Assembly: GCA_964647625.1 (NCBI GenBank)
Contig: CAZYHZ010000001.1
Coordinates: 62,001-126,000, forward strand
Direction: 5' to 3'
DNA from: DASRJG01 sp964647625
GTDB taxonomy: Bacteria > Acidobacteriota > Polarisedimenticolia > Polarisedimenticolales > DASRJG01
Length of the DNA: 64,000 bases
Part shown: one piece after another, positions 33,601 to 43,300 of the stretch
Layout: each line of letters opens with the position of its first letter
Position numbering within the stretch: the first letter of the stretch is position 1
Notes under the pieces: model-generated
What the model was told of the DNA's origin: nothing
Database searches by the model: none
Seen by the model: the letters and a program-made list of their open reading frames with translations, nothing else
Translations under genes and position numbers: made by a program

Positions 33601-33914
33601 GGGTGCCGGCCCTACGGTGGCTGAACAAGACGACGCTGACCTGGGACGCCGGGCCGAACGCGACGTCCTACGATCTCTACCGCGGCGAGGCGGCAGCGCT
33701 GCCCGCTCTGACCGATCAAACCGTCGATGCGTGCTTCCGCGGGACGACGCTCACGCAACAATTCGCGTCGATCGCAGAGATGCCGGCCCTCGGCACTTTC
33801 GAGTGGTTCCTCGTTCGTGGAAACAACGCGCAGGGAGAAGGCTCGGCCGGGTTCGTGAGGATCCAGGGGCAAGAGCTGTCGCGGATCGTGAACAGCTCGG
33901 GGCTGTGCCCGTAA
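30681..33914 (+). CDS. Secreted protein with four tandem P-domain (proprotein-convertase-like) repeats
   Basis: A 1077-residue protein with a signal peptide (VIVFFVTLATASA), AGGAGGAG before the ATG. Residues ~25-300 hold two EF-hand-like loops (DVDGDGVIDL, DVNGDGLADL) between strand-rich segments. Then four ~165-residue copies start near 303, 467, 631 and 806, each with YPSxIxVxGLxGxxxKxxVTLxGLxHTFPxDxDILLVxP, a MSDVxGNxPGVAG and NPNGTWxLYxxDDxGGDVGxxxGWT. These are P-domain folds, normally the partner of a subtilisin catalytic domain, but no protease domain is present. Residues ~972-1077 form an FN3-like end module with YDLYRGEAAAL and WFLVRGNNAQGEGSAG, ending LCP. Confidence 0.87.
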   Translation: MSPRAVGSSVIVFFVTLATASAHPSKVQPENLRIEILPGVADKLIDPALSERIPVVVFGSKAFDVHRIDPATVVLAGAAATKNDDGTLARYGDVDGDGVIDLTLSFVSSRIRLGERSARATLFARTQDGGVVAGSGALRSVDSARAERRLNARTDRDVEKLPVLPVGIDVLPFDAENRIELGNRGTVPVAVLSAAGFDATKLDPLSLSLAGSPVTRRAKGGLASIEDVNGDGLADLVVEVPKKFLRLGPDSTQAVLTGLTPGGRLIQGRDAVAIAPTATMVFDSDDSRTTAPPGVEFANSAGITINDLAPATPYPSNIAVGGLSGVISKVRVTLRGLSHTFPNDIDILLVGPTGQNIILMSDVGGNGPGVAGVNLTFDDDAALSLDTASNPATGTYRPTNSGGGDTFPGPAPAPTAAATLSAFNGTNPNGTWSLYVVDDTGGDVGTIAGGWTIDFVMATEFCGPGPITIMDNAPAVPYPYPIAVGGLPGVISKVTAKFKGLSHTYPQDIDALLVSPGGLTSMIMSDTAGIGPGIAGVDLVIDDNAALTFDPFVDAASGTYQSQDNAPGDSLPAPAPAAPYQGGLGVFNGSNPNGGWTLWLADDSASDVGNVVQFCITVTTMTPVDNSNPASITIPAGAPGVTTGPAAPYPSQIVVSGLQGTLTKATVTLNSLTHTFPQDLDILLTSPTGANVMLMSDVSGSNPGVAGATYTFDDDAASSMPVASNAASGTYKPTNDNSGGADAMPGPAPAGPYGTTLSGVAGVSPNGTWNLYVFDDAGGDVGTLSGGWTLTMTTTLGGFGGCNVTPITIPAGAPGTTSGPASSYPAGIIQVSAGGDLDEYKVTVNLVGLTHTYPRDLDVLLVGPGGQNVLLMSDASGNGPGVNGVTYTIDDDAPAGLDQLNNMPTGRYKPTDFEPGDVFPGPAPAGPYGTTLSVFKGTNPLGGWKLFINDDTGGDVGSMSSWCLNLLTSITAGGVPALRWLNKTTLTWDAGPNATSYDLYRGEAAALPALTDQTVDACFRGTTLTQQFASIAEMPALGTFEWFLVRGNNAQGEGSAGFVRIQGQELSRIVNSSGLCP

Positions 33915-33916
33915 GT

Positions 33917-36619
33917 TCAACTTGATGGCTTCCCCGAGCCCGATGCGAAGTTGCGCTCGAGCTCGGGGAGCCAGTTGAACACGACGTGGAGGCGGCCCGA
34001 CGTCGGCGTCCGCCGGAACATCAGGAACCGGCCGTCGAGGGTGAGGTCGTAGTTCGGCGACGAGATGCCGGGCCCGAAATCGTACTCGTCGTTGAACAGC
34101 GCCACCGGGCGGCCGAGGCGCGGCTCGCTCCCCCGCCCGTCGAACGCGGCGGCCATCATCTTCCCGCCGCCGCGGTAGTAGATCTCACGGCCGTCGCGGC
34201 TCCAGCGCGTCTGCGCACCGCCGCCTTCCGAGACTTGCCAGGCGCGGTCCATCGCGGGAAACCGGCGGACGTAGATCTCGGGCTGGCCCGACTCGTTCGA
34301 CTGGTAGACGACGAAGCGTCCGTCCGGCGAGAGCTGCGCGCCGCCTTCGTACGCCGGAGTGGCCAGCAGGTCGCGAGGCGGGAACGCACCGTCGATCGAA
34401 ACGAGCAGAACGTCTCCGGCGGTCTCCGGCCGGATCCTCCCCTCGAGAATCGTTCCGGGATCGGGCCCGGCCGACGCGGGGTAATCGTTGATCGCGGTGT
34501 CGGGAACGCTGCCGCTGCGCCCGCTGCCGTCGGCGGCGATCCACACCGGCGCCGTATAGGGCCGGTAGATGATGCGCCTGCTGTCCGCGCTCCAGATCGC
34601 GAAGCTCGTCCCGAACGTGCCGCTCGCGATCCGCGTTCGCGTGCCGCGCTCGAAGTCGAGCGCGTCGAGGACCTGCGGGCCCTCGAGCAGCAGACGCTTT
34701 CCGTCTCCGGACACGCGCGGCATCCCGTACGCGCCCGGGGGAAGATCCATCGCCCGCTCGCCGCCGTCGCGGCCGACGGACATCAGCCGCTTGTCGTCGA
34801 ATTCACGCGGCATGTAGACCAGGGTGCCGGACCTCGAGAGCTGGAAGGCCAGCGTGCCGTAGAGCGGCGCCGCGAGCTGTGCGGCCGGGGCGATCGCAAC
34901 CGCCTGTCCGGTGATCGCCGCGGTCGACGCATCGAACGCCGCCGCCCACACGGCGCCGTCGCGCTCGAAGAGGAGCCGGCCCGTCGGGGACAAGCGCGGC
35001 GTCGATGCGTTCTCGATGACGACCGAGCGCGCGCCGTCCCTCAGCGAGAGCGATTCGATCCGCGACTGCCCCACATTGCTCGACAGGCTCGCGAACAGGA
35101 GCCGCCCTGTTCCCGGAAGCTCGACCGGGTCGGTGTGCAAGACCTCTCGCCGCGCGGGGTCGAGCTTGGTCAACCGTGCGGCCGGGCCGCCCGCGAGGGG
35201 CACCCGCCAGATCTCTCCTGCGGAGAGGTAATAGATGTCGCGCTCGCCCCAGCAGACGCTGTTCCGCAGGTCGGCGCCGCTCGCGAGGACACTGCTCTGC
35301 TGATCGGCGAGCGAGACGCGCACGATCCGCCCGCTGCCGGGCACCAGGGCGACGCTTTGGCCATCCGGCGAGAACGTCGCGGCGTTCACGCCCGACAAGC
35401 CCTTGATCTCGATCGCGTCGGGGCGATCGAAGGCGCGGATGTACAGCCGCCGCTGGCCTTCTTTGAACCCGATCATCGCGATCGAGCGGCCGTCGGGTGA
35501 GATCGCGAGCCCCGCGGGGACGCGGGTCACGAGCTCGACACCGTCGGGAAGCGACAGCTCGACGTGCGTCGGCCCCGCGGCGCCGGCGCGAGACGCCGAG
35601 GCGCGCGGCGATGCGAACAGCACCCAGCCCGCGACGGCCAGCGCGAGGGCGGCGAGGGCCCAAGGCAGCGCGCTCGTCCACGCTCGGCGCGGCTTCCCGA
35701 TCGACGGCGGCCCATCGACCGTGGACGCAGGCGGTGCCGCCGCGGCCTCCGCGAGCGCGATGCGCGCGTCGCCGATGTCGCGCAATCGATTCTTCGGATC
35801 GCGCTCGAGGCATCGTCGAAGCAGCTTGCGGACTTCGGCGGGCGTCGATGGCGGCAGGCGGTCGAGATCGATCGTCCGCATCAGCACGTGCGCCAGCGTC
35901 TCGGGAACGGTCGGCGCGTCGAACAGCCGCCCGCCGCCGAGCATCTCGTAGAGCACCACGCCGAACGCCCAGATGTCGGCCCGCTTGTCGACCGCGGCGC
36001 CTTTCGCCTGCTCCGGCGCCATGTAGGCCGCCGTGCCGAGGATGATGCCGAGCGCGGTCCCGCCCGCCGCGGTCAGCGTCGGCGAGTTCATCGGCGCGGG
36101 CGATCCCGAAGGCGACGACGCGGACCCTGCCGGGTCGACCGCCTTCGCGAGGCCGAAATCGAGCACCTTCACCGTGCCGCCGGCGGCGAGCTTGATGTTC
36201 TGCGGCTTGAGGTCGCGGTGCACGATCCCCTTCTCGTGCGCCGCCTCGAGCGCCTCGGCGACTTGCCGCGCGATCGACAGGCACTCCTCGAGCGGCAGCG
36301 TCCCCCGCTCCAGCCTCTCCGCGAGCGTCGGTCCCTCGACCAATTCCATGACGAGCGCGAGCACGCCGTTCGACTCTTCGAAGCCGAAGATCGAGGCGAT
36401 GTGCGGGTGATGGAGCTGTGCCAGGACCTGCGCTTCGCGCTCGAAGCGCGCCACGCGCTCGGCGTCCTCGCCGAACGCCGCCGGGAGGACCTTGATGGCG
36501 ACGTCGCGCTTGAGGCGAGGATCGCTCGCGCGCCAGACCTCGCCCATGCCGCCGGCGCCCAGCTTCGCGGTGATCTCGTACGGTCCCAACCGGGAGCCGA
36601 TCAAAGTGGACTCCGACAA
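33917..36619 (-). CDS. Transmembrane Ser/Thr protein kinase with TolB-like propeller
   Basis: A 900-residue protein. Kinase landmarks: Gly-loop GAGGMGEVWR (about 21-30), Lys 43, HRDLKPQN with Asp 136, DFGLAK from 154. A membrane segment follows at about 355-375 (ALPWALAALALAVAGWVLF), and the extracytoplasmic part is a TolB/WD40-like propeller with repeated LSPDGRxVVYxSNESGxxEIY- and IYYxGGGxMMAA-type blades. This architecture is common in Acidobacteriota and presumably couples external binding to phosphorylation. The start is TTG 36617-36619 by fit to family length; the ribosome site is weak. It is convergent with the P-domain gene, ending 2 nt from it. Confidence 0.9.
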   Translation of the reverse strand: MSESTLIGSRLGPYEITAKLGAGGMGEVWRASDPRLKRDVAIKVLPAAFGEDAERVARFEREAQVLAQLHHPHIASIFGFEESNGVLALVMELVEGPTLAERLERGTLPLEECLSIARQVAEALEAAHEKGIVHRDLKPQNIKLAAGGTVKVLDFGLAKAVDPAGSASSPSGSPAPMNSPTLTAAGGTALGIILGTAAYMAPEQAKGAAVDKRADIWAFGVVLYEMLGGGRLFDAPTVPETLAHVLMRTIDLDRLPPSTPAEVRKLLRRCLERDPKNRLRDIGDARIALAEAAAAPPASTVDGPPSIGKPRRAWTSALPWALAALALAVAGWVLFASPRASASRAGAAGPTHVELSLPDGVELVTRVPAGLAISPDGRSIAMIGFKEGQRRLYIRAFDRPDAIEIKGLSGVNAATFSPDGQSVALVPGSGRIVRVSLADQQSSVLASGADLRNSVCWGERDIYYLSAGEIWRVPLAGGPAARLTKLDPARREVLHTDPVELPGTGRLLFASLSSNVGQSRIESLSLRDGARSVVIENASTPRLSPTGRLLFERDGAVWAAAFDASTAAITGQAVAIAPAAQLAAPLYGTLAFQLSRSGTLVYMPREFDDKRLMSVGRDGGERAMDLPPGAYGMPRVSGDGKRLLLEGPQVLDALDFERGTRTRIASGTFGTSFAIWSADSRRIIYRPYTAPVWIAADGSGRSGSVPDTAINDYPASAGPDPGTILEGRIRPETAGDVLLVSIDGAFPPRDLLATPAYEGGAQLSPDGRFVVYQSNESGQPEIYVRRFPAMDRAWQVSEGGGAQTRWSRDGREIYYRGGGKMMAAAFDGRGSEPRLGRPVALFNDEYDFGPGISSPNYDLTLDGRFLMFRRTPTSGRLHVVFNWLPELERNFASGSGKPSS

Positions 36620-36686
36620 CGATCGTCCGCGGAAATGGACTGGCTCGTCGCGCGTATTCTAGGGCAAGCCCTTGCAAGGAGCGGCC

Positions 36687-37553
36687 ATGGAATCGATCAG
36701 AAGCCAGGCCCGGCGCGCCGGGCTGCTCTACATCTTCGCCGGCTCGATGGCGCCCTTCGCCTATCTGTACGTCCCCAGCAAGCTTCTGGTCGTGGGCGAC
36801 GCCTTGGCGACTGCGGAGCGCGTGCGTGCGTCGGAAGGCCTGCTCCGCGCCGCGGTCGTCTGCGAGTTGTACGGCGCGACGGTGCTCCTGTTCGCAGCCT
36901 TGGCACTCAACGAGCTGTTCAAGAGAGTCGACCGGAAGCTGTCGACCGTCATGACCGCCATGATGCTGGTGTCCGTGCCGATCTCGTACGTCAACACGCT
37001 CGCTCACATCGCGCCGCTCGTTCTCCTCAAGACCTCGGCGATCGCATCTTCGCTGGGGCCGGGGGCGGCGGCGGCTTCGGTGATGCTCTGCCTGCGGCTC
37101 CACGACTACGGGCTCATCGTGAATCAGATCTTCTGGGGGCTGTGGCTGATTCCGGTCGGCATCCTCGTCATACGGTCGCAGTTCATCCCGCGCTGGCTGG
37201 GTTACCCGCTTTTCGTCGCCGGCGGCGGCTACGTGCTGAACTCGCTGGGGATGCTCGTCCTGCCGCCGTCGGTCCGATGGATCACGGATTCCTTGCAGGC
37301 CCTGGGTGTGGGCGAGATGCCGTTCTTCAGCTTCTATCTTCTTATTTGGGGCGCCCGCGGATACGCTGTGGACCGGCTCGCGGCGGTCCTGGTCGTTATT
37401 TTCTTCGTCATCGGAACCGCGGGAACAGGGCTCTTGCTTCTCAATCGGATCGCCCCGGCCCAGTATGAAGCCTTCGTGTTGACGTCCCTGGCCGTCGCCA
37501 TCGTGCTCGTCATGCGCTGGCGGTCGGAGGCCCGGGCCGAATCGCGACCTTGA
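36687..37553 (+). CDS. DUF4386 membrane protein
   Basis: A 288-residue protein of the DUF4386 family: six to seven hydrophobic segments with the characteristic start RRAGLLYIFAGSMAPFAYLYVPSKLL, the middle SYVNTLAHIAPLVLL, and FWGLWLIPVGILVIRSQFIPRWLGYPLFVAGGGYV. ATG 36687 has AAGGAG 4 nt upstream. Function unknown. At its end, the reading frame runs 44 nt into the convergent alcohol dehydrogenase gene; the last ~50 residues form an extra hydrophobic stretch, so the length is slightly above family average. Confidence 0.87.
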   Translation: MESIRSQARRAGLLYIFAGSMAPFAYLYVPSKLLVVGDALATAERVRASEGLLRAAVVCELYGATVLLFAALALNELFKRVDRKLSTVMTAMMLVSVPISYVNTLAHIAPLVLLKTSAIASSLGPGAAAASVMLCLRLHDYGLIVNQIFWGLWLIPVGILVIRSQFIPRWLGYPLFVAGGGYVLNSLGMLVLPPSVRWITDSLQALGVGEMPFFSFYLLIWGARGYAVDRLAAVLVVIFFVIGTAGTGLLLLNRIAPAQYEAFVLTSLAVAIVLVMRWRSEARAESRP

Positions 37554-38586
37554 TCACGCCGTCCTGACGGCTGCCGAACAGAGCGTACGCGTCGCGGATG
37601 TCACGGAGCGCGAAGCGGTGCGTGAGGAGCGGGGTGAGATCGATCCGGCCCGCCTGGACGAGGGTCATCAAACGGCGCATCCGTTCCTTGCCGCCCGGAC
37701 AGAGGGTCGTGACGATGCGATGGTCGCCGAGCCCTGCGGCGAACGCCTCGTACGGGAGTTGGAGCTTGCCCGAGTAGACGCCCAGGCTCGAGAGCGTCCC
37801 TCCCGGTCTCAGGCTGCGGAGGGCGCTCTCGAACGTCGACTGCGCGCCGAGGGCCTCGATCGCCACGTCCACGCCCCCCTTGGCCAGCTTCCGTACGGCC
37901 TCGACGGGGTCCTCGCGCCGGAAGTCGACCACCGCGTCGGCGCCCATCGTCTTCGCCACCGCGAGCCGCTTGTCGTCGCCGTCGATCGCGATGATGAGCG
38001 ACGCGCCCATCAGCCGCGCCCCCGCCGTCGCGCACAACCCGATCGGCCCTTGCGCGAACACGGCGACGGAATCCCCGAGGCGGACGCCGCCGGACTCCGC
38101 GCCGGAGAGCCCCGTCGAGGCGATGTCGGCGAGCAGCACGACTTGCTCGTCGGTCAGGTCGTCCGGGATCTTCGCCAGGTTGGCCTGTGCGTGAGGGATG
38201 CGGACGTACTCCGCCTGGGCGCCGTTCATCGTGTTGCCGAGGCGCCAGCCCCCGATCGCTTCGTATGCCTCGCCGTGCCCGCATTGCGAGAGCTGCCCCG
38301 ACAGGCAGGCGCCGCACTGCCCGCACGGCGTGATTGCGCCGACGAGCACGCGGTCTCCGACCTCGTATCCGGTGACGCCGCCGCCGATCTCGTCGATGGT
38401 GCCCACCGTCTCGTGGCCGATGATGCGCCCCGGCGCGACCGGATACTCGCCCCGGACGATATGAAGGTCCGTGCCGCAAATCGTCGTCAGCGAGACGCGC
38501 ACGATCGCCTCCCCGGCCTGCGCGTGCGGACGCTCGACGTCCTCGATCCCGAACCGGTCGACCCCACGGAACACGTTGGCGATCAT
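37510..38586 (-). CDS. Zinc-dependent alcohol dehydrogenase (MDR superfamily)
   Basis: A 358-residue NAD(P)-dependent dehydrogenase. Catalytic zinc ligands are Cys 37 (TTICGTDLHI) and His 58/Glu 59 (RIIGHETVG); structural zinc cysteines are at 88, 91, 94 and 102 (PCGQCGACLSGQLSQC). The nucleotide-binding fold shows VAVFAQGPIGLCATAGARLMGA. The pattern VLVGAITPCGQC and DIASTGLSGAESG is shared with the isopropanol/ threonine dehydrogenase-like subgroup, so substrates such as secondary alcohols are possible but unproven. It overlaps the DUF4386 gene by 44 nt at the 3' end. Confidence 0.92.
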   Translation of the reverse strand: MIANVFRGVDRFGIEDVERPHAQAGEAIVRVSLTTICGTDLHIVRGEYPVAPGRIIGHETVGTIDEIGGGVTGYEVGDRVLVGAITPCGQCGACLSGQLSQCGHGEAYEAIGGWRLGNTMNGAQAEYVRIPHAQANLAKIPDDLTDEQVVLLADIASTGLSGAESGGVRLGDSVAVFAQGPIGLCATAGARLMGASLIIAIDGDDKRLAVAKTMGADAVVDFRREDPVEAVRKLAKGGVDVAIEALGAQSTFESALRSLRPGGTLSSLGVYSGKLQLPYEAFAAGLGDHRIVTTLCPGGKERMRRLMTLVQAGRIDLTPLLTHRFALRDIRDAYALFGSRQDGVIKVAIRPGPPTASA

Positions 38587-38712
38587 CGGCGCCTCCCGCG
38601 TGCGGTCTGAGATCTACCGATAGCATCGCGGCTTGGCGCAATCCAAGAGATTGACGACCGTTCGTATCCGTTTTCCGGGTGGCGTGGGAGTAGAATCCGC
38701 GCGGGACCTACG

Positions 38713-40389
38713 TTGCCGCCGCTTCCGAAATCGATCGAATGCCTGCGCCACTACGACCGGCGCACGTTCGTTGCGGATCTGATCGCGGGCGTCACCGTCG
38801 GCTTCGTCGCGCTGCCCCTCGCGATGGCCTTCGCGATCGCCTCCGGCTTGAAGCCCGAGCAGGGCATCTACTGCGCCATCGTCACCGGATTCCTGATCTC
38901 GGCGCTCGGCGGATCGCGCTGCCAGATCGGAGGGCCGACCGGCGCGTTCGTCGTCGTGATCGCCGGCATCGTGCAGCGCCACGGCGTCGACGGATTGTTC
39001 ACATGCACGCTGATGGCCGGCCTCATGCTGGTCGCGCTCGGCGCGACGGGGATGGGATCGGCGGTGAAGTTCATCCCCCGGCCGGTGGTCGTCGGGTTCA
39101 CGAACGGGATCGCCGTCCTGATCGCGAGCACGCAGATTCGCGATTTCCTGGGCCTGCGCGTCGATGCAGTCCCGAGCGACTTCGTGGGGCGGCTTCGCGT
39201 GCTCGCGACGCACCTCGGCTCGGCGTCTTCCGCCGCGGTGGCGATCGCCGCGGGAAGCGTCGTGCTCATCTTCGTCACGCGCCGCTACGCGCCCAGGATC
39301 TCGGGGACGGTGCTGTCGCTCGTCATCGGAACGATCTTGGTCGGCTGGTGGCGGCTCCCCGTCGAGACGATCGGCACCCGATTCGGCGGGATCCCTTCGG
39401 GGCTGCCGTCGTTCAACGTTCCCGTGCTGCGACCCGAGCTTCTGCTGCCGTTGCTTTCGCCCGCGCTGACCGTCGCGATGCTCGGCGCGATCGAGTCGCT
39501 ACTTTCCGCGGTCGTGGCCGATCGGATGTCGGGCGACCGCCACAACCCCAACGTCGAGCTGGTGGCGCAAGGGATCGCCAACATCGCGTCCCCCTTGTTC
39601 GGAGGCCTGCCCGCGACCGGGGCGATCGCCCGCACGGCGACGAACATCCGCACCGGCGCGAAGACTCCGGTGGCGGGGATGATCCACGCGCTGACCCTGC
39701 TCCTGATCCTCCTGTTCGCCGCGCCGCTCGCACGGAACGTCCCGATGGCGGCGATGGCGGGAATCCTGATGGTCGTCTCGTACACGATGGGCGAGTGGAA
39801 GCAGATCCCCGATCTGCTTCGCCTCACCAAGGCGGAGATCGCCGTCTGGATCGCGACGTTCGCGCTGACCGTCTTCGCCGACCTCACGGTCGCCGTCGAG
39901 GCGGGGATGATCCTCTCAGTGCTCCTGTTCATCCGCAACGTCGCCCAGACGACGACCGTCTCGCGGGTGACCGAGGACTACGTCCGCGACGGATACGCGC
40001 ACACGCTCCAGGACAAGGACATCCCGGATTTCGTCGCGATCTTCCGGATCCACGGGCCATTCCTGTTCGGCGCGACCGACAAGATCGACGAGATCGCAGT
40101 CCACATCGACGCGCTGCCCCCGATCGTGATACTCAGGCTTCGCAACATGACGGCGATCGATTCGACCGGGATCTTGGCACTCGAAGAGCTGTCCGAGCGC
40201 CTCGCAGCCTCGGGTCGCACGCTGATCTTGTGCGGAGCGCGCTCTCAGCCGTCGGCCCTGATCCGGCGCGCCGGGTTCGAGAGGCGAGTCGGAGCCGAGA
40301 ATATCTGCGAGAACGTGATGGACGCGCTCACGCGGGCGCGGAGCCTCCGCGCGGCGGCCCTCACGGACACGCCCCACCCGACGCGTTGA
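38713..40389 (+). CDS. SulP family anion transporter with STAS domain
   Basis: A 558-residue protein with about 12-14 membrane helices and the SulP signature: FVADLIAGVTVGFVALPLAMAFAIASGLKPEQGIY, then GGSRCQIGGPTGAFVVVI, PRPVVVGFTNGIAVLIASTQI and a GGLPATGAIARTATNIRTGAKTP block. The cytoplasmic C-terminus (about 430-545) is a STAS domain (FVAIFRIHGPFLFGATDKI, IVILRLRNMTAIDSTGILALEEL). Substrates in this family are sulfate, bicarbonate or C4-dicarboxylates; not decidable here. The start codon is TTG 38713 as no in-frame ATG precedes the first conserved helix. The end overlaps the convergent kelch gene by 29 nt. Confidence 0.92.
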   Translation: MPPLPKSIECLRHYDRRTFVADLIAGVTVGFVALPLAMAFAIASGLKPEQGIYCAIVTGFLISALGGSRCQIGGPTGAFVVVIAGIVQRHGVDGLFTCTLMAGLMLVALGATGMGSAVKFIPRPVVVGFTNGIAVLIASTQIRDFLGLRVDAVPSDFVGRLRVLATHLGSASSAAVAIAAGSVVLIFVTRRYAPRISGTVLSLVIGTILVGWWRLPVETIGTRFGGIPSGLPSFNVPVLRPELLLPLLSPALTVAMLGAIESLLSAVVADRMSGDRHNPNVELVAQGIANIASPLFGGLPATGAIARTATNIRTGAKTPVAGMIHALTLLLILLFAAPLARNVPMAAMAGILMVVSYTMGEWKQIPDLLRLTKAEIAVWIATFALTVFADLTVAVEAGMILSVLLFIRNVAQTTTVSRVTEDYVRDGYAHTLQDKDIPDFVAIFRIHGPFLFGATDKIDEIAVHIDALPPIVILRLRNMTAIDSTGILALEELSERLAASGRTLILCGARSQPSALIRRAGFERRVGAENICENVMDALTRARSLRAAALTDTPHPTR

Positions 40390-43300
40390 TCTCCGTGTCG
40401 CGGCCCCCTGTCTGACTCGGAACGCCCTCGTCGTAGCTTCCGTTTCCGCTGCACGTGCTCACCGCGCGGATCAGATACCACGATCCGTCGCCGGCAGCGG
40501 GCGACGCGGGGTCGTTGACGACCGTCGACGCGGTGTCGTTCGCCAGACAGGTCGACGTGCTCGTCGTGAAGTTGCCCGAGGTCGCGCGCAGCACGTCGAC
40601 GCTTCCGCTGACAACGTCGTAACCGGTGACGCCGCTCGCGGCCGCCCACGTCAGCTGTGCCGATGACCCGCTCTTGGCCATGCTGAGCGACGGCTTCGCG
40701 GCCGGCGGCGGGATGCCGTCGTCGACGAGACCGTTGCAATCGTCATCGATGCCGTTGCACGTCTCGACGGCGCCCGGGTGCACGGTGGGATCGTCGTCGT
40801 TGCAGTCGCCCTGGCATTCCGAGTAGCCGTCGCCGTCGTTGTCGAGAAACTGGCCCAGCGCGTACCGGCCTCCGGAGCCGAGCACCGACGCATCGTCCTG
40901 GCCGCCCCACACCAGCATGAAGCTCCCGGTCCACGCGGCGCGGTGGTCGTACCGCGGCGAAGGCGCGCTCGCGCCGGAGACGGTGAGCCACGTGTCACTC
41001 GCCGGGTCGTACCGCCCGCCCGTGCCGATCGCCCCGGCGGAGTTCTGCCCGCCCCACACGACCATGACGCTCCTCGCCCAGACGGCGCTCTGCAGATAGC
41101 GGATGCTCGGGGCCCCCGTGAGCGACGTTCCGGCCCAGGTGTTCGTCGCCGGGTTGTAACGGCCGCCCGAGTTGAGATAGTCGCTGCCGTAGCCGCCCCA
41201 CACGACCATGACGCTTCCGGTCCAGACGGCGGTGTGGTTGTACCGCGCCACGGGAGCGCTCGTCGTCGACGTCGTCGACCACGTATCGCTGCCGGGATCG
41301 TAGCGGCCGCCCGTGTTCACGCCACCGGCCGAGTACCCACCCCAGACGACCATGGCGCTGCCGGACCAGATCGCCGTGTGGAGGTAGCGTGCCGACGGCG
41401 CGGAGGACGTCGAGACGTTTGTCCAGGTCCCGGAGCCGGGATCGTAGACGCCGCCCGTGCCGAGAGGCGCGACGTCGTAGCCGCCCCAGACGATCATTCG
41501 AGCTCCCGTCCAGATCGCCGTGTGATCCTTGCGGGCGGACGGCGCGCCGGTGGTCTCCGTCGCGGTCCATGAGTTCGCCGCGGGGTCGTAGACTCCGCCC
41601 GTGTTGACGACCGCGAACGAGGTGCCGCCCCAGACGATCATCTTCGTGCCGGTCCAGACGGCCGAGTGCCGGGAGCGTCCCGCCGGCGCGAACGCGGTCG
41701 CCATCGCCGCCCACGAATCCGTGAGCGGGTCGTAGCGGCCTCCGGTATTGAAGGCGGACGTCCCGTCGCTCCCGCCCCAGACGATCATCTGCGTTCCGGT
41801 CCACACCGCCGTGTGGTTCGCGCGCCGCGACGGCGCCGCCGTGACCAGCGTCGGCGTCCAGGTGTCGCTCGACGGATCGTAGCGCCCGCCGCTATTGAGT
41901 CCGGCCGCGCTTCCCGCTGTGCCTCCCCACACGATCATCAGCGATCCGGTCCAGACGGCGGTGTGACTGTTCCGTCCCGGCGGCGCGTTCGTCGCACTGG
42001 TCGGCGTCCAGCTATCGGTGGATGGGTCGTATCGCCCGCCGGTGTCGCGCGCGCTCGACGTCGCGTCCATGCCGCCCCAGACGATCATCGAAGATCCGGT
42101 CCAGACGGCGATGTGCCCGGAGCGGCCCGCCGGCGCCCCGGTCGGGGACACCGGCGTCCACGAATCCGAGGCGGGCGTATACCGCCCGCCGTTGCCGAGA
42201 TAGCTCGTGCCGTCGGATCCGCCCCAGACGATCATCGTGGATCCGGTCCACACCGCCGTGTGGTCGGACCGAACCGACGGCGCTCCGGCGATCGCGGTCG
42301 TCACCCAGGTATTCGTGACGGGGTCGTAGCGCCCGCCCGAATTCATCGCGCTGCCGTTCGATCCACCCCAGACGATCATCGACGTCCCGGCCCAGACGGC
42401 CGTGTGGTCGGTCCTTCCGGCGGGCGCGCCCGCGATCGCGGTGCCGGTCCAGGTGTTCGAGCCGGGAGAGTACCTGCCGCCTGTCCCGAGGTAGGACGTG
42501 CCGTCGTAGCCGCCCCAGACCACCATCACCGAGCCGGTCCACACGGCCGTGTGACCGCCGCGCAGCGCCGGGGCGCCGGTGGCCGCGACCGCGGTCCAGG
42601 AATCCGACGAAGGATCGTATCGCCCGCCCGTATCGAGATAGCTCGTCCCGTCGTATCCGCCCCACACGACGAGCGCGCTGCCCGTCCAGACGGCCGTGTG
42701 AAGGCTTCGAGGCGATGGCGCGCCCACGAGCGAGATCGGGGACCACGTGTTGGTGGCGGGATCGTAGCGCGCACCGGAATTCAGATAGCCGCCCCCGAAT
42801 CCGCCCCAGACGATCATCGTCGTCCCGGTCCACGTCGCGGTGTGATCGGAGCGAGGGTCCGGGATCGAATCGAGCGTGCCGTTGCTCCATGTGTCGTCGG
42901 CGACGCACGTGGACGTGAAGGGTTGCGCCGTCGCGTCGATCGCGAGCGGCACGCCCGCGTCGGCGACCGTGCGAACGGACGACGCATCGAGCCCGTCTCG
43001 CACGGACGGCCACCACGAATCCCACGCCCGTTTGCGAACGGTCCACGTGGCGACACGAAACCGGTCCGCGCGCCCGTCCAGGACCTCCCGGATGACGAAG
43101 GCGTCGTCGGTTTCCTCGATCGCGCCCACGACGCCGGGAGCCGCGGGCGCCCGCGCGATCGTGACGATCGAAAGACGCGGATCGCGATCGACCGGGTCGC
43201 GTCCGGGTGTCAGGAGGTCCCGGCGAAGAGCCTCCGCCTCCGCGCGCGCATCGCCGTGCACGCGCATGTCCGATGCGAAGAAACCGCGCACGAGCCGATC

